Source of the DNA: Planctomycetota bacterium
GTDB lineage: Bacteria > Planctomycetota > J058 > JAJDCQ01
Assembly: GCA_029260755.1 (NCBI GenBank)
Contig: JAJDCQ010000074.1
Location: forward strand, 1 to 64,000
DNA length: 64,000 nt
Direction: 5' to 3'
The notes beneath the pieces were generated by a model. That model saw nothing but the letters and a program-made list of their open reading frames with translations. It was not told the DNA's origin and ran no database searches. Positions 38,149-47,208 of the stretch are shown here, in pieces. Each line of letters begins with the position of its first letter. Positions within the stretch are counted from its first letter, which is position 1. The position numbers were made by a program, and so were the translations under genes.

Positions 38149-38823
38149 TCAGAACTGCTGCTTGAGAAGATGATCGGATACGCCGGCGGAGTAATCGAGG
38201 AACCCCGCCCACGAGCGCTGGAGCTCCTCTCGCAACTCCTCGGCCCCGCCCGTGCTCGTCTCGGACTTCGTCTCGAAGTGCTCGTTCACCGCGATGAAGA
38301 CCCCCGGGTGGGCCTGCGGTTGGACCGACGGCTCGACCTTCACTCTCACGTACTGGCTTGCGCTCTCCTTCCGCTTGCCCTGGATCACGAGCGTTCGCGT
38401 CCCGGGATCTTCCAGGATATCAGTCCAGGGCGCCTTGGGCGCGAGGAAGTGTCCGAAGTCGTGCCAGCGACGCTCGGACTCCATCTCGAAGTGCATGTCC
38501 CGGTTGAGGCCGAGCTTTGAGATAGGCGTGTGCTCGAGGAGCGTGAAGGTCCCGACGACCAGGTCGCGGAGCGGCTCGTACTGGGCGGGGTTCGAGGTGG
38601 ACGCGACGAACCGCTCGAGAGTCACCTCCAGGCCGAGCCAGTCGGCCGAGAACGCGGTGACTTCTGGGTGGACCACGCGTAGCCCGGGCTCGGCCTTGTC
38701 GGCTTCGAGGTCGGGAAGCAGGGCGTGCTTCCGGAACCACGCCGGCTGGAAGATGCTCGGATTGAACCGGCCGACGAGGACGACCGAGACGCCCTCGAGG
38801 GCGCAGTTCTTGAGCGCCGTCAT
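38149..38823 (-). CDS. Unrecognised first protein of the MBL operon
   Basis: 224 residues from ATG 38821-38823. N-terminal strands (VSVVLVGRFNPSIFQPAWFRKHALLP), then FSADWLGLEVTLERFVASTSNPAQYEPLRDLVVGTFTLLEHTPISKLGLNRDMHFEME, and a C-terminal beta/helix region (FIAVNEHFETKSETSTGGAEELREEL). The overall plan is faintly like the TIGR04255 hypothetical family, but I cannot confirm this. No enzyme motif. It is the nearest gene to the 3' side of tRNA-Cys, which is transcribed toward it. TATACG at 38916-38911 may be its -10. Confidence 0.7.
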   Translation of the reverse strand: MTALKNCALEGVSVVLVGRFNPSIFQPAWFRKHALLPDLEADKAEPGLRVVHPEVTAFSADWLGLEVTLERFVASTSNPAQYEPLRDLVVGTFTLLEHTPISKLGLNRDMHFEMESERRWHDFGHFLAPKAPWTDILEDPGTRTLVIQGKRKESASQYVRVKVEPSVQPQAHPGVFIAVNEHFETKSETSTGGAEELREELQRSWAGFLDYSAGVSDHLLKQQF

Positions 38824-38972
38824 CGTCGCTTCGCCATGTCGCGGCCTCTGCGAGTTGCCGTCCGAGCCGCCAGGCCCGGGGCCGGGGGGGCCGGGCGGGT
38901 CGAATGGTGGCGTATAGGGTAGCTCCAGTCGCGCGGGCGGAGCGCACCGCCCTGGAAGAGGCGTGTTTCAAA

Positions 38973-39045
38973 AGGCGGCACCCAGATTCGAACTGGGGAA
39001 TAACGGATTTGCAATCCGTCGCCTTAGCCACTTGGCTATGCCGCC
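38973..39045 (-). tRNA. tRNA-Cys (anticodon GCA)
   Basis: 73 bases fold into a normal cloverleaf. The 7-bp acceptor pairs GGCGGCA (39045-39039) with TGCCGCC (38980-38974). The discriminator is U, as expected for Cys. The anticodon stem ACGGA/TCCGT holds loop TTGCAAA, and the T-loop is TTCGAAT. CCA is not encoded. Its promoter is unusually clear. The 3' end faces the MBL operon. Confidence 0.96.
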
Positions 39046-39087
39046 GAGCGTGCTTCACCCGGTCGGCTCTTCCTTCCGGGCGCGACG

Positions 39088-39116
39088 ATGATAGGGGGAC
39101 GGTCGGTTCGCGTCAA
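39088..39116 (-). promoter_or_regulatory. tRNA-Cys promoter
   Basis: Minus-strand TTGACG (39116-39111), 17-bp spacer, TATCAT (39093-39088), with a start about 36 bases before the mature 5' end. One of the best promoter matches in the window. Confidence 0.7.
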
Positions 39117-39443
39117 GACGGCTCGGTAGCCCCGGAGTCGGGCCCGGTGAAGCCCTGGCGGTGCGTCTCCGTCTCCCCTCGGGCGCCCTTTTCGTCTCCC
39201 CGGGCGTGTCAACTCATAGCGCGTCGCGTCAGGCGCGTTTGATGGGTTCTCCTTGCTTCAACCTCTTTGGATTGCTAGGTTCGTGCGCTCGGGAAGACAG
39301 GGATCAGACCTCCGGAAGGGATGCGACGTATCGCGGGTCGGGTGGCTCGAAGCGGACGTGCGGCTTCGATGCCTCGCCCACGCGCTCGGGGAGCGTCCAT
39401 ACCTCCATCACCGGCAGGTCATCGAAGAGAGATAGAGGAAGGG
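39117..39443. other. Gene-free leader region of the HEAT/FG-GAP/tyrosinase cluster
   Basis: 327 bases with no credible gene on either strand and a lower GC content. A weak promoter candidate TTGCTT-N17-TAGGTT lies around 39254-39283 and would fire toward 39444. Nothing else recognised. Confidence 0.4.
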
Positions 39444-41075
39444 ATGATGACTACCTTTGGTCGTCGTGCGGCACCGTTGTTCCTCTCGATGGTCGTCACC
39501 GCGGCCTTCGCCGCGAGTGCCGCGGCACCCGTCCACGCGCAGAGCGGCGGCGGAGTGGCCGAGCAGGTCAAGAAGCTCGAGGCCGACCTCGAGCATCCGC
39601 TGAAGCACTAGCGCTTCCAGGCGATCGACCGCCTCGGACGCCTCGGCGAGGACGCCCAGCGGGCGCTCCCTCGCCTGATCTACATCCTGAAGCGGAGCGA
39701 GGACGTCGCGACCAAGGTCCACGCCGCCCGCGCGGCCGCCCGGATCGAGCCCGGCAACGCCGAGGTCTACGCGATCCTCAAGGGCCTCCTCGAGAACCGG
39801 AGCACCCACTACAAGCTCCGCGAGACCTGCGCCTCCGCCCTCGGCGAGATGGCGGCGAAGACGCCGCTCCTCGCGCCGCGGATCATCCCGGTGCTCGGGC
39901 ACGAGCTCGCCAGCGGCAAGCACGGCAACATCGTCGACGTCGCCCTCGCCGAGTCGCTCGGAAACCTCGGGGAAGAGGCGGCCGCCCAGGCCGAGGACGT
40001 CGCCGCCGCGCTCGAGCGCTCGCCGTTCGGCGACGTGCAGATCACCACGTTCATCGCGCTCGCGCGGGTGAGCAAGCCCGAGTCGGGCCTCTCGGTCGCC
40101 GACCTGATCAGCCGCCTCGACGCCGATGACGTCTCGGCCCGGGCGCGCGCCTTCGGTCAGCTCCGGGCCATGGGCAGCCGGGCGAAGGACGCCGTCGACC
40201 CGCTCCTCGCCAAGACCGACGCGAAGAACAAGCTCTACGAGCGCGTCGCCGCGATCGACTGCCTCGGCGCGATCGACCCGGCCAGCGAGAAGTCGATCGC
40301 CAACTTCGTGAAGGCGCTCTCGGACCAGAGCCGCTACGTGAAGAGCGCCGGCGGGCTCGCCCTCGCCAAGCTCCGGCCGAACCACGCCAAGGACGCGGTC
40401 ACGCCGCTGATCGGCAACTTCGGCAGCGTCGGCGACGAGGTCGCCCGGACGGTCATCGAGACGCTCCACCGGATCGCGCCGCGCGACGAGAAGGTGGTCG
40501 CCAAGATGGTCTCGCTCATGCAGAGCGCGACGAACAAGTCCGACATCCTCTACATCTACGAGATCCTCGAGGCGCTCCGCGGCGCCGGCCCGGCCGCCAC
40601 CGGCGTCGGCGCCCGGCTGATCGCGATCCTCGACCGCAAGGACGCCCTCTACGAGGGTCGTCACCCGGTCGAGGCCGAGGAGATCATCGGCCACACCCTC
40701 GTCGTCCTCGCCGAGGTCGGCGTGCCGGCCGCCTCCGAGGGCGCCGTCCTCGCCGAGCTCGAGCGCGACGAGAAGTTCACCCTGATCCCGGCCGTCCGCG
40801 CCTCGGGCACGCTGAAGACCAAGGGCGGGGCGGCCGTGAAGAAGCTCGTCTCGATCCTCGAGGGCAAGCGGCGGCTCGTGCCGACGCTCCCGTTCCTCCA
40901 CGACGCCTACCCCGAGCTCGAGGCGATCCGCGCCCTCGGTCGCATCGGGACGGCCGCGAAGGATGCCATCCCCACGCTCGAGAAGATCTCGCGCCGCGAC
41001 ACGAAGTCGCTCAGCCAGATCGAGGTCCTCGAGGTCCAGGCGGCCCGTCGCGCGCTTCAGCAGATCCGCGGCTGA
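39444..41075 (+). pseudogene. Exported HEAT-repeat protein interrupted by an in-frame TAG
   Basis: ATG 39444 has AGAGGAAGG upstream and opens a clear signal peptide (LFLSMVVTAAFAASAAAPVHAQ). After 55 codons (…LEADLEHPLKH) there is a TAG at 39609-39611. The same frame continues without a shift (RFQAIDRLGRLGEDAQRALPRLI…) for 487 more codons of HEAT / PBS-lyase-like repeats. TAG sits where Tyr or similar would fit. TAG ends other genes in this window, so general recoding is unlikely; this is a nonsense mutation or a read error. Otherwise the downstream part could start at ATG 39849. The FG-GAP gene follows 18 bp later. Confidence 0.8.
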
Positions 41076-41093
41076 TCGGGAGAGCAGCGTAGC

Positions 41094-43394
41094 GTGAACC
41101 GACTCTTCGTCGTCGTCAGTGTGGTGCTCCTGCTCGCGGGAGGCGCGGTCGCCGCGTCGCTCGCGACCCGGGAGCATCACGCCGACGAGCCCGGCGGAGA
41201 GTCGGCCGACGGTGGCTCGACGGCCGTCGAGGGCGGCGCGGCCGAGCCGCCGGCCGCGTTCGACCCGTTCACGGTCGATCTCTCGCCGAAGGGGTCGGCG
41301 CCCGAGCCGATCGAGGACGAGAAGGCGCTCCTGCTGTTCCGGGCCGACCTCGAGAAGAACGCGTTCTTCGGGACGCGACGCCTCTGGGAGCTCCAGAACG
41401 AGCTCGCCGAGCAGGCGGAGGATCCGATCCTGCTCGTCCGCCTCGGGAGCGAGCTCCTGAAGGCCGGCAAGAACGAGGACGCCTACGCGGCGTGCCTCCG
41501 CGGTCGCATCGCGGGCCAGAAGGCGCCGCCCTACGACGGCTTCGGCGTGCACGCGACGTGGCGCCTGGCGCTCACCGCCTTGCGGAAGGCCGAGGCGGAG
41601 AACTGCGTCGCGCAGCACTTCCCCGAGAGCTGCATCTTTCCGCTCCAGGATCGCGCCGTGCACCGCGCCCCGCTCGGGGCGAAGCGCAGCCGCGTCCATC
41701 TGATCGAGCACCTCGACGAGCCGGAGCTGGCCGACCTGGAGATGTGGCGGAGCCGCTGGATCCTCAACGTCGTCGGCACCGCCCTGAACGACTGGCCGGG
41801 CTCGGTCCCCGAGGAGCACCGCCTCCCGTTCGACCCGTTCACCGCCGAGGGGCCGCTCGCCCGCTACCCGAACGTGGCGAAGGAGGTCGGCTTCGAGGGC
41901 AACTTCATCCCCGGCGGCTCGCTCGTCGTCGACGACTTCACCGGCGACGGCCACTCCGACGTCCTCACCTGCGGCTGGCTGCCGACCTCGCGGATGCGTC
42001 TGTTCATCAACGACGGCGCGGGCCAGTTCGAGGAGGAGCTCTACGGGATCGGCCTCCAGGACCAGCGCGGCGGGATCGGTCTCCACCAGGCCGACTACGA
42101 CAACGACGGCGACCTCGACGTCTTCGTCGTCCGCGGCGGGCAGCCCGACCCCGACGAGACGCCGGTCGTCGACGACGGCCGCCTCGCCCGCAACTCGCTC
42201 CTGCGGAACGACGGGACGGGCAAGTTCACCGACGTGACGCTCGAGGCGGGCCTCGGCGAGCACTTCGCGCCCTACTCGGCCGCGGCGTGGGCGGACTTCG
42301 ACGGCGACGGCCTCGTCGACCTCTACGTCGCGACGCAGTCCGACGCGAATCGCTACCACGACCAGCTCTTCAAGAACGCCGGCGACGGGACGTTCGAGGA
42401 CGTCACCGTCCTGATGGGGGTCGAGAACGCGCGCCACGCGATGGCGGCCGTCTGGGGCGACTACGACGACGACGGCGACCCCGACCTGTTCATCGCGAAC
42501 TACGGCAGCCTCGACCGCCTCTATCGAAACGACGGCGACCACTTCATCGACATCGCGAGCAACCTCGGGATCGAGGGCGAGAGCCGCAGCCACGGGGCGT
42601 GGTGGCTCGACGCCGACGCCGACGGGCGGCTCGACCTCCTCGTCACGAGCTACGGGGTCGCCCCCGGCGAGGCGGCGGCCGACATCTTCGGGAAGCCGAT
42701 CGGCGGCCCGACGCCGCACCTCTTCCTCAACCGCGCCTCCCTCGGCTTCGTCGAGGTGACGGCCGACTGGGGACTCGACCGGGTCTGGATGAGCTGGAGC
42801 GGCAACGTCGGCGACGTCGACGGCGACGGGTTCGAGGACTTCTACCTCGGCACCGGCGGGATCGACTTCGACGCGCTGTTCCCCAACGTCATGCTCCGCA
42901 ACGATGGCGGGAAGCGGTTCGAGGACGTGACGGTCGCCGGCGGGTTCGGCCATCTCCAGAAGGCGAGCGGCGTCGCGTTCGCCGATCTGGACGCCGACGG
43001 AGACCGAGAAGTTCTGGTGCGTGCGGGGGGGTGTTTCGAGGCCGATGGCTTCGTCAACGTCCTGTTCGAAAACCCTGGCACACAAGGAAATAAGTGGGTC
43101 ACCCTCATCCTCGAGGGGACCCGATCGAACCGCAGCGGCATCGGGGCCCGTTTGACGATCAGGGTCCGGAATGCGGAAGCTGAAGGTCAGAGATCGATCA
43201 CCCGCTGGGTCAGCAGCGGCGGCAGCTACGGCAGCTCGCCCCTCCGCGCGGAGATCGGACTCGGACGTTGCGAGCGCATCGAGAGCATCGAGGTGCGCTG
43301 GCCGGGGGGAAACACCGAGACGTTCAAGGAAGTGCCTCTGGACGCCATCGTGCGCCTCGTCGAGGGGAAGGGAAGCCCCGAGCGAGTGCAGTGA
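41094..43394 (+). CDS. Exported FG-GAP/VCBS protein with ASPIC/UnbV C-terminus
   Basis: 766 residues from GTG 41094 with GGGAGAG upstream. After a signal/anchor (LFVVVSVVLLLAGGAVAASL) and a helical region come five or more calcium-binding VCBS/FG-GAP blades: DDFTGDGHSDVLTCGW, DYDNDGDLDVFVVRGG, DFDGDGLVDLYVATQS, DYDDDGDPDLFIANYG, DADADGRLDLLVTSYG, DVDGDGFEDFYLGTGG. The C-terminus (NRSGIGARLTIRV ... WVSSGGSYGSSPLRAEIGLG ... VRWPGGNTETF) matches ASPIC_UnbV (PF07593), as in CRTAC1-like proteins. A beta-propeller outside the cell that binds protein or polysaccharide is likely. Confidence 0.9.
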   Translation: MNRLFVVVSVVLLLAGGAVAASLATREHHADEPGGESADGGSTAVEGGAAEPPAAFDPFTVDLSPKGSAPEPIEDEKALLLFRADLEKNAFFGTRRLWELQNELAEQAEDPILLVRLGSELLKAGKNEDAYAACLRGRIAGQKAPPYDGFGVHATWRLALTALRKAEAENCVAQHFPESCIFPLQDRAVHRAPLGAKRSRVHLIEHLDEPELADLEMWRSRWILNVVGTALNDWPGSVPEEHRLPFDPFTAEGPLARYPNVAKEVGFEGNFIPGGSLVVDDFTGDGHSDVLTCGWLPTSRMRLFINDGAGQFEEELYGIGLQDQRGGIGLHQADYDNDGDLDVFVVRGGQPDPDETPVVDDGRLARNSLLRNDGTGKFTDVTLEAGLGEHFAPYSAAAWADFDGDGLVDLYVATQSDANRYHDQLFKNAGDGTFEDVTVLMGVENARHAMAAVWGDYDDDGDPDLFIANYGSLDRLYRNDGDHFIDIASNLGIEGESRSHGAWWLDADADGRLDLLVTSYGVAPGEAAADIFGKPIGGPTPHLFLNRASLGFVEVTADWGLDRVWMSWSGNVGDVDGDGFEDFYLGTGGIDFDALFPNVMLRNDGGKRFEDVTVAGGFGHLQKASGVAFADLDADGDREVLVRAGGCFEADGFVNVLFENPGTQGNKWVTLILEGTRSNRSGIGARLTIRVRNAEAEGQRSITRWVSSGGSYGSSPLRAEIGLGRCERIESIEVRWPGGNTETFKEVPLDAIVRLVEGKGSPERVQ

Positions 43395-43676
43395 GTGAGT
43401 CCCGAAACGGACGAACGACTCTGTAGCAATCCGGCGGAGACGCCGGGCGATGGACGCGGGCGAAAGGGAAGCGCGCGCGAAGCCCAGAGGAAGCGGCCGC
43501 TTGGCCGGGAAGAGAACACGGGGAAGGCAGGACCAGCCGGACGAGCGACTTCGCGTGTCCGGGCTTTCATCAGGGGGACGGCTCCCAATCCGTCGGCGTG
43601 ACGACACGGGCCCTCGACGTTCGAGGGAGACGTGCCGCACCCGACCTGAGGAGTGGGTCGCCAAGGAGGAGCAGTG
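43395..43676. other. Spacer between FG-GAP and tyrosinase-like genes
   Basis: 282 bases with no protein-like frame, hairpin terminator or convincing promoter; only the AGGAGG at 43664-43669 before the next start is clear. Confidence 0.4.
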
Positions 43677-46600
43677 GTGAGTCGCAACGACCTCATGCGG
43701 GGGGCTCTCATCGGCGCGATCGCGATCGCGCTCGTGGGAGGCTTCGCCGTACCGACGTTCGCGCAGGAGGGTGACACGCCCGCCGCGCCGACCGCGCCGA
43801 AGATCGTGGGCCCCGGTGGGACCGCGGTGACCGGCAGTGTCTCGTTCGAGGGTGAAGGGGACGAACGCGTCGCGGTCGTCAAGGCCTCGATCGACGGAGT
43901 CGCGATCGAGCTGCGGAAGCCGGTCGGGTCGCGTAACCCGACCGAGTTCCGGATCTCGAAGCGCGAGGCCGCCGGCGGCGGCGCGGGCCGTCTTCGCGAG
44001 GAGCTCCTCGGCGAGGATGTGAACCCGAGCGATCAGTTCGACATGGAGGTCGTCTTCGGCCCGGCGGGCGAGGATGCCCCGACCGACGCGCCGACCGACG
44101 AGCCTTCCGACGAGCCCGATCGCCCCGACGGCGACTGGCAGATCCGGATCGTCCAGGAGGACGGCACCGAGTTCACCCGCGCCGAGACGCGGACGTTCCT
44201 CGTCGGCCAGAAGGTCACCCTCCGGGCGCTCCTTCAGCCGCGCGGCGACAACGGCCGCGTCCCGACCGAGGAGGAGATCCGCAGCATCCGCTGGGACATC
44301 CCCGGCCTGCTGATCAAGAGCTACCGGCACGACCTCAAGGAGGGGACCGACCCCTTCGAGCACGAGATCGAGCACACCGTCGTCGCGATGACGCCGGACG
44401 ATCTCCGGAGCGAGGACGCCTCTCTCCTCACGATCTCCGTCTACTTCGCCAACGATGAGCAGGACAAGAAGGTCCGCGTCTTCATCAACGGCAACGGCAA
44501 GCGTCGCCGGAAGACGACCACGATCCACGTCCAGCGGAGCGAGCTGCCCGCCCTCGACGTCTTCACGGCCCAGACCGAGGAGACGTCGAACTTCGAGCTC
44601 CTGCCCCGCCACTCCGCGTGGCACCGGCGCTACAGCGGCACCGACCGGTTCATCCTCTTCCACCGGAACTTCCTCGACGCCTACGACGCCTGGCGCGAGA
44701 CGTTCGGCTACCTCCCCCTCGAGGAGGAGCCCGACATCACCAAGCCCGGCGGCGGCCTCGAGAAGCCGAGCTACCTCTCCCAGGAGGGCGGCACCGAGCG
44801 GAGCCCGCGTCACGGCGCGGAGAAGCTCAGCGACTTCGAGACGCTCAGCAACCTCGGCGACGACCTCGAGAGCCCGTGGCACAACATGGGCCACATGACC
44901 GAGGCCCGCCGGATCATCGACGGCGCGACCCCGAACAGCGGCATGGGCAGCGTCGCGCGGGCGCCGACCCGGGAGGTCTTCTTCGTCTGGCACAAGAAGA
45001 TCGACAACGTCGCCAAGGAGTGGGAGCACGCCGCCTCGACGCGCGAGCGGACGTTCGAGGTCGAGATCGTCGACGAGAACGGCGCCGCCGTCACCGAGGA
45101 GAACCAGTGGCTCGTCGGCGGCGAGGTCAAGCTCAACTTCCGCATCAAGGTGACGGAGGAGGAGTCGACGGAGGAAGACCCGATCACCGACGAGGACATC
45201 GAGGACATCCAGTGGGCGGTGCCGGGTCAGAAGATCAAGACCTTCCGCCAGGATGAGCCCGAGGGTTCCGACCCGTACGAGCACAACCTCGAGCACACGG
45301 TCACCCCGTTCACCGCCGCGCACCTCAAGGAGCGGGAGCTCAGCTTCTTCTGGACCGACGAGGGCGAGGGCCGTGAGATCAAGCTCACTCTCCGCGCCAA
45401 GGGCGGCGCGACGGCCGAGGCGACCGTGGCGGTCAGCACGATCCGTCACGACAACCCGGCCCGCGAGCTCTACATGGCGACGGGCACCGTCCCGAGCAAC
45501 ATCGGCGACAGCATCCTCCCGCGTCACTCGGCGTGGCACTTCGAGTACTCGGGCACCGAGCGGTTCATCCTCTTCCACCGGAACTGGCTCAAGGGCTACA
45601 ACCAGTGGCGGGAGACGTTCGGCTACCTCAAGGTCGAGGCGGTCGAGAGCACCGACGAACCTGGCGGCGGACTGACGCCCCCGAGCTACCTGACGGTCGA
45701 GGGTGGGAGCGAGGAGAGCCCGCGGCACGACGCCAAGAAGCTCACCGACTTCGAGACGCTCAGCAACCTCGGCGACGACCTCGAGAGCCCGTGGCACAAC
45801 ATGGGTCACGGCGTCGAGGCGCGTCGCACGATCGACGGTGCGCGTCCCAACGGCGACATGATGTCGGTCGCCCGGGCCCCGCTGACCGAGGTCTTCTTCA
45901 TCTGGCACACCAAGATCGACAACAAGGCCGCCGAGTGGGAGTACCTCAAGGCGCAGGGTGGCGGTGACGACGGCGACGACGAGCCGGAGGAAGTCTCGAT
46001 CCGGACGCTCGACACCGGCAGCACCAGCCAGATCACGACGGCCCGCAACGCCGTCGTGACGACCCAGGAAGAGTGGCAGGCCCTCTGGGTCGAGGCCAAG
46101 AGCGCGCCGAACATCCGCATCGGGCCCCCGCCGGCCGTCGACTTCGCCGGAGGCGAGGTCGTGATCGCCCGCTTCATGGGCGAGCCCGGCCCCGGCAAGA
46201 CCGGCATCCGCAACGTCGTGAAGACCCGGGAGAGCACCGTCGTCAACGTCGACGAGGTTCTCTTCACGCCGGCTCCCAGCGACGGCGACAAGACGTTCTC
46301 GACGACCGAGAGCCCCGACATCGAGGACGAGACCACGGTCGAGGCCAAGATCACGGCGCTCGGTCCGTTCACCGTCGATCAGATGTCGGTCACCGTCGAC
46401 ATCGAGCACTCCTACATCGGCGACCTGCTCATCGAGCTGGTGAGCCCCGATGGCACGACGGTCGTCCTCCACAACCGCACCGGTCGTGGAGACAACGACA
46501 TCCAGGGCACGTTCCCGCGTGACCTGACGCCGGCCGAGAGCCTCGACGCGTTCAAGGGCAAGCCGGGTCAGGGCGAGTGGACCGTCCGGATCAACGACAA

Positions 46601-46832
46601 CGCGCGCCAGGACGAAGGCAAGATCAACCGGGTGACGCTGAACTTCAGCAACCCGCCCGAGAAGACCAGCGCCTTCCAGATGATCGCGGCGAAGGGTCCC
46701 CTCGAGAACGTTACGTTCAACGTCGAGGTGGAGCGACGCGAGACGCCGCAGCCGCTGATCCAGCCGGTTCCCGGCAGCACCGGCCCGCGGCCGGCCGTCA
46801 CCCCGCGTCCGAGTGGCGACGGTGGTGGCTAG
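43677..46832 (+). CDS. Exported tandem tyrosinase-like protein with PrcB-like and P-domains
   Basis: 1051 residues. GTG 43677 is preferred over GTG 43674 by its spacing to AGGAGG. Signal peptide: LIGAIAIALVGGFAVPTFAQ. A unit of about 300 residues, an Ig-like beta domain plus a tyrosinase-like di-copper domain, is repeated twice. Copper site A: RHSAWH ... FILFHRNFLDAYDAWR (about 308-340) and RHSAWH ... FILFHRNWLKGY (about 613-645). Copper site B: SPWHNMGH (about 400 and 704) with VFFVWHKKIDN (about 434) and VFFIWHTKIDN (about 738). A PrcB_C-like region (VVTTQEEWQALW ... PPAVDFAGGEVVIARFMGE, about 774-856) follows. A proprotein-convertase-type P-domain (about 894-989, SYIGDLLIELVSPDG ... GEWTVRINDN) and a Pro-rich tail end the protein. 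Oxidation of phenolic substrates or oxygen binding is inferred. Confidence 0.85.
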   Translation: MSRNDLMRGALIGAIAIALVGGFAVPTFAQEGDTPAAPTAPKIVGPGGTAVTGSVSFEGEGDERVAVVKASIDGVAIELRKPVGSRNPTEFRISKREAAGGGAGRLREELLGEDVNPSDQFDMEVVFGPAGEDAPTDAPTDEPSDEPDRPDGDWQIRIVQEDGTEFTRAETRTFLVGQKVTLRALLQPRGDNGRVPTEEEIRSIRWDIPGLLIKSYRHDLKEGTDPFEHEIEHTVVAMTPDDLRSEDASLLTISVYFANDEQDKKVRVFINGNGKRRRKTTTIHVQRSELPALDVFTAQTEETSNFELLPRHSAWHRRYSGTDRFILFHRNFLDAYDAWRETFGYLPLEEEPDITKPGGGLEKPSYLSQEGGTERSPRHGAEKLSDFETLSNLGDDLESPWHNMGHMTEARRIIDGATPNSGMGSVARAPTREVFFVWHKKIDNVAKEWEHAASTRERTFEVEIVDENGAAVTEENQWLVGGEVKLNFRIKVTEEESTEEDPITDEDIEDIQWAVPGQKIKTFRQDEPEGSDPYEHNLEHTVTPFTAAHLKERELSFFWTDEGEGREIKLTLRAKGGATAEATVAVSTIRHDNPARELYMATGTVPSNIGDSILPRHSAWHFEYSGTERFILFHRNWLKGYNQWRETFGYLKVEAVESTDEPGGGLTPPSYLTVEGGSEESPRHDAKKLTDFETLSNLGDDLESPWHNMGHGVEARRTIDGARPNGDMMSVARAPLTEVFFIWHTKIDNKAAEWEYLKAQGGGDDGDDEPEEVSIRTLDTGSTSQITTARNAVVTTQEEWQALWVEAKSAPNIRIGPPPAVDFAGGEVVIARFMGEPGPGKTGIRNVVKTRESTVVNVDEVLFTPAPSDGDKTFSTTESPDIEDETTVEAKITALGPFTVDQMSVTVDIEHSYIGDLLIELVSPDGTTVVLHNRTGRGDNDIQGTFPRDLTPAESLDAFKGKPGQGEWTVRINDNARQDEGKINRVTLNFSNPPEKTSAFQMIAAKGPLENVTFNVEVERRETPQPLIQPVPGSTGPRPAVTPRPSGDGGG

Positions 46833-46838
46833 CTAGTC

Positions 46839-46857
46839 CGTCTCGGTCTCCGAGACG
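46839..46857 (+). terminator. Hairpin just after the tyrosinase-like gene
   Basis: Perfect 8-bp stem CGTCTCGG/CCGAGACG with a 3-base loop, 6 bases after the stop codon. It may assist the stronger hairpin immediately downstream. Confidence 0.4.
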
Positions 46858-46872
46858 ACCGGAGGAAAACGA

Positions 46873-46902
46873 AGAGAGCCCACCCCTCGGGGTGGGCTCT
46901 CT
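46873..46902 (+). terminator. Strong rho-independent-like terminator
   Basis: Perfect 14-bp dyad (AGAGAGCCCACCCC / GGGGTGGGCTCTCT) around CTCG, followed by CTGTGT. Ends the plus-strand cluster from 39444. Confidence 0.75.
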
Positions 46903-46947
46903 CTGTGTACCGAGTCGTGGTCGTGCGGGCGGTTGCCGTCGCGATGA

Positions 46948-47172
46948 ACGATCCACAGATTACACAGATTACACAGATTACACAGATTACACAGATTACA
47001 CAGATTACACAGATTACACAGATTACACAGATTACACAGATTACACAGATTACACAGATTGCCGCGGGCGGTTCCGAGTCGCTACCGAGCGCTCGGAAGG
47101 GCCCTCTACACAACGCGCGGTGACCGCCTTCGGCAGCTCACAATCTGTGGAATCTGTGTAATCTGTGGATCG
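46948..47172. repeat. Inverted-repeat element B (twelve 9-bp CACAGATTA units)
   Basis: The left arm has 12 head-to-tail units of cacagatta (46954-47061, last unit ending in g). The right arm at about 47139-47172 has three units in the opposite orientation. The outer ends, starting ACGATCCACAGATTACACAG, match in inverted orientation over about 23 bp. The interior (about 78 bp) has no gene. It sits between convergent genes, just past the terminator; the 376-bp gap 46833-47208 holds nothing else. Confidence 0.88.
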
Positions 47173-47208
47173 TCACCCGTTCGGGGCGGTGACTCTCGAC
47201 TCCGGCGA

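Noticed and set aside
36254-39045. Integrated element with a tRNA-Cys attachment repeat
   Set aside because: No second copy of the tRNA 3' end and no integrase could be found by eye at the other side of the operon; only a tentative accessory patch is claimed.
39444-41075. Genome-wide reassignment of TAG or pyrrolysine insertion
   Set aside because: TAG ends several other genes in the window at sensible positions, and only one internal TAG was seen.
39408-46472. Very long open frame (over 2300 codons) on the minus strand, and a similar one on the plus strand at 3422-9757
   Set aside because: Arg/Asp/Glu/Leu-rich, no domain signatures, and antisense to well-supported genes; long spurious frames are expected at this GC content.
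46954-47061. Possible CRISPR array
   Set aside because: The 9-bp units are contiguous with no unique spacers and no cas genes are nearby; it is a tandem repeat.
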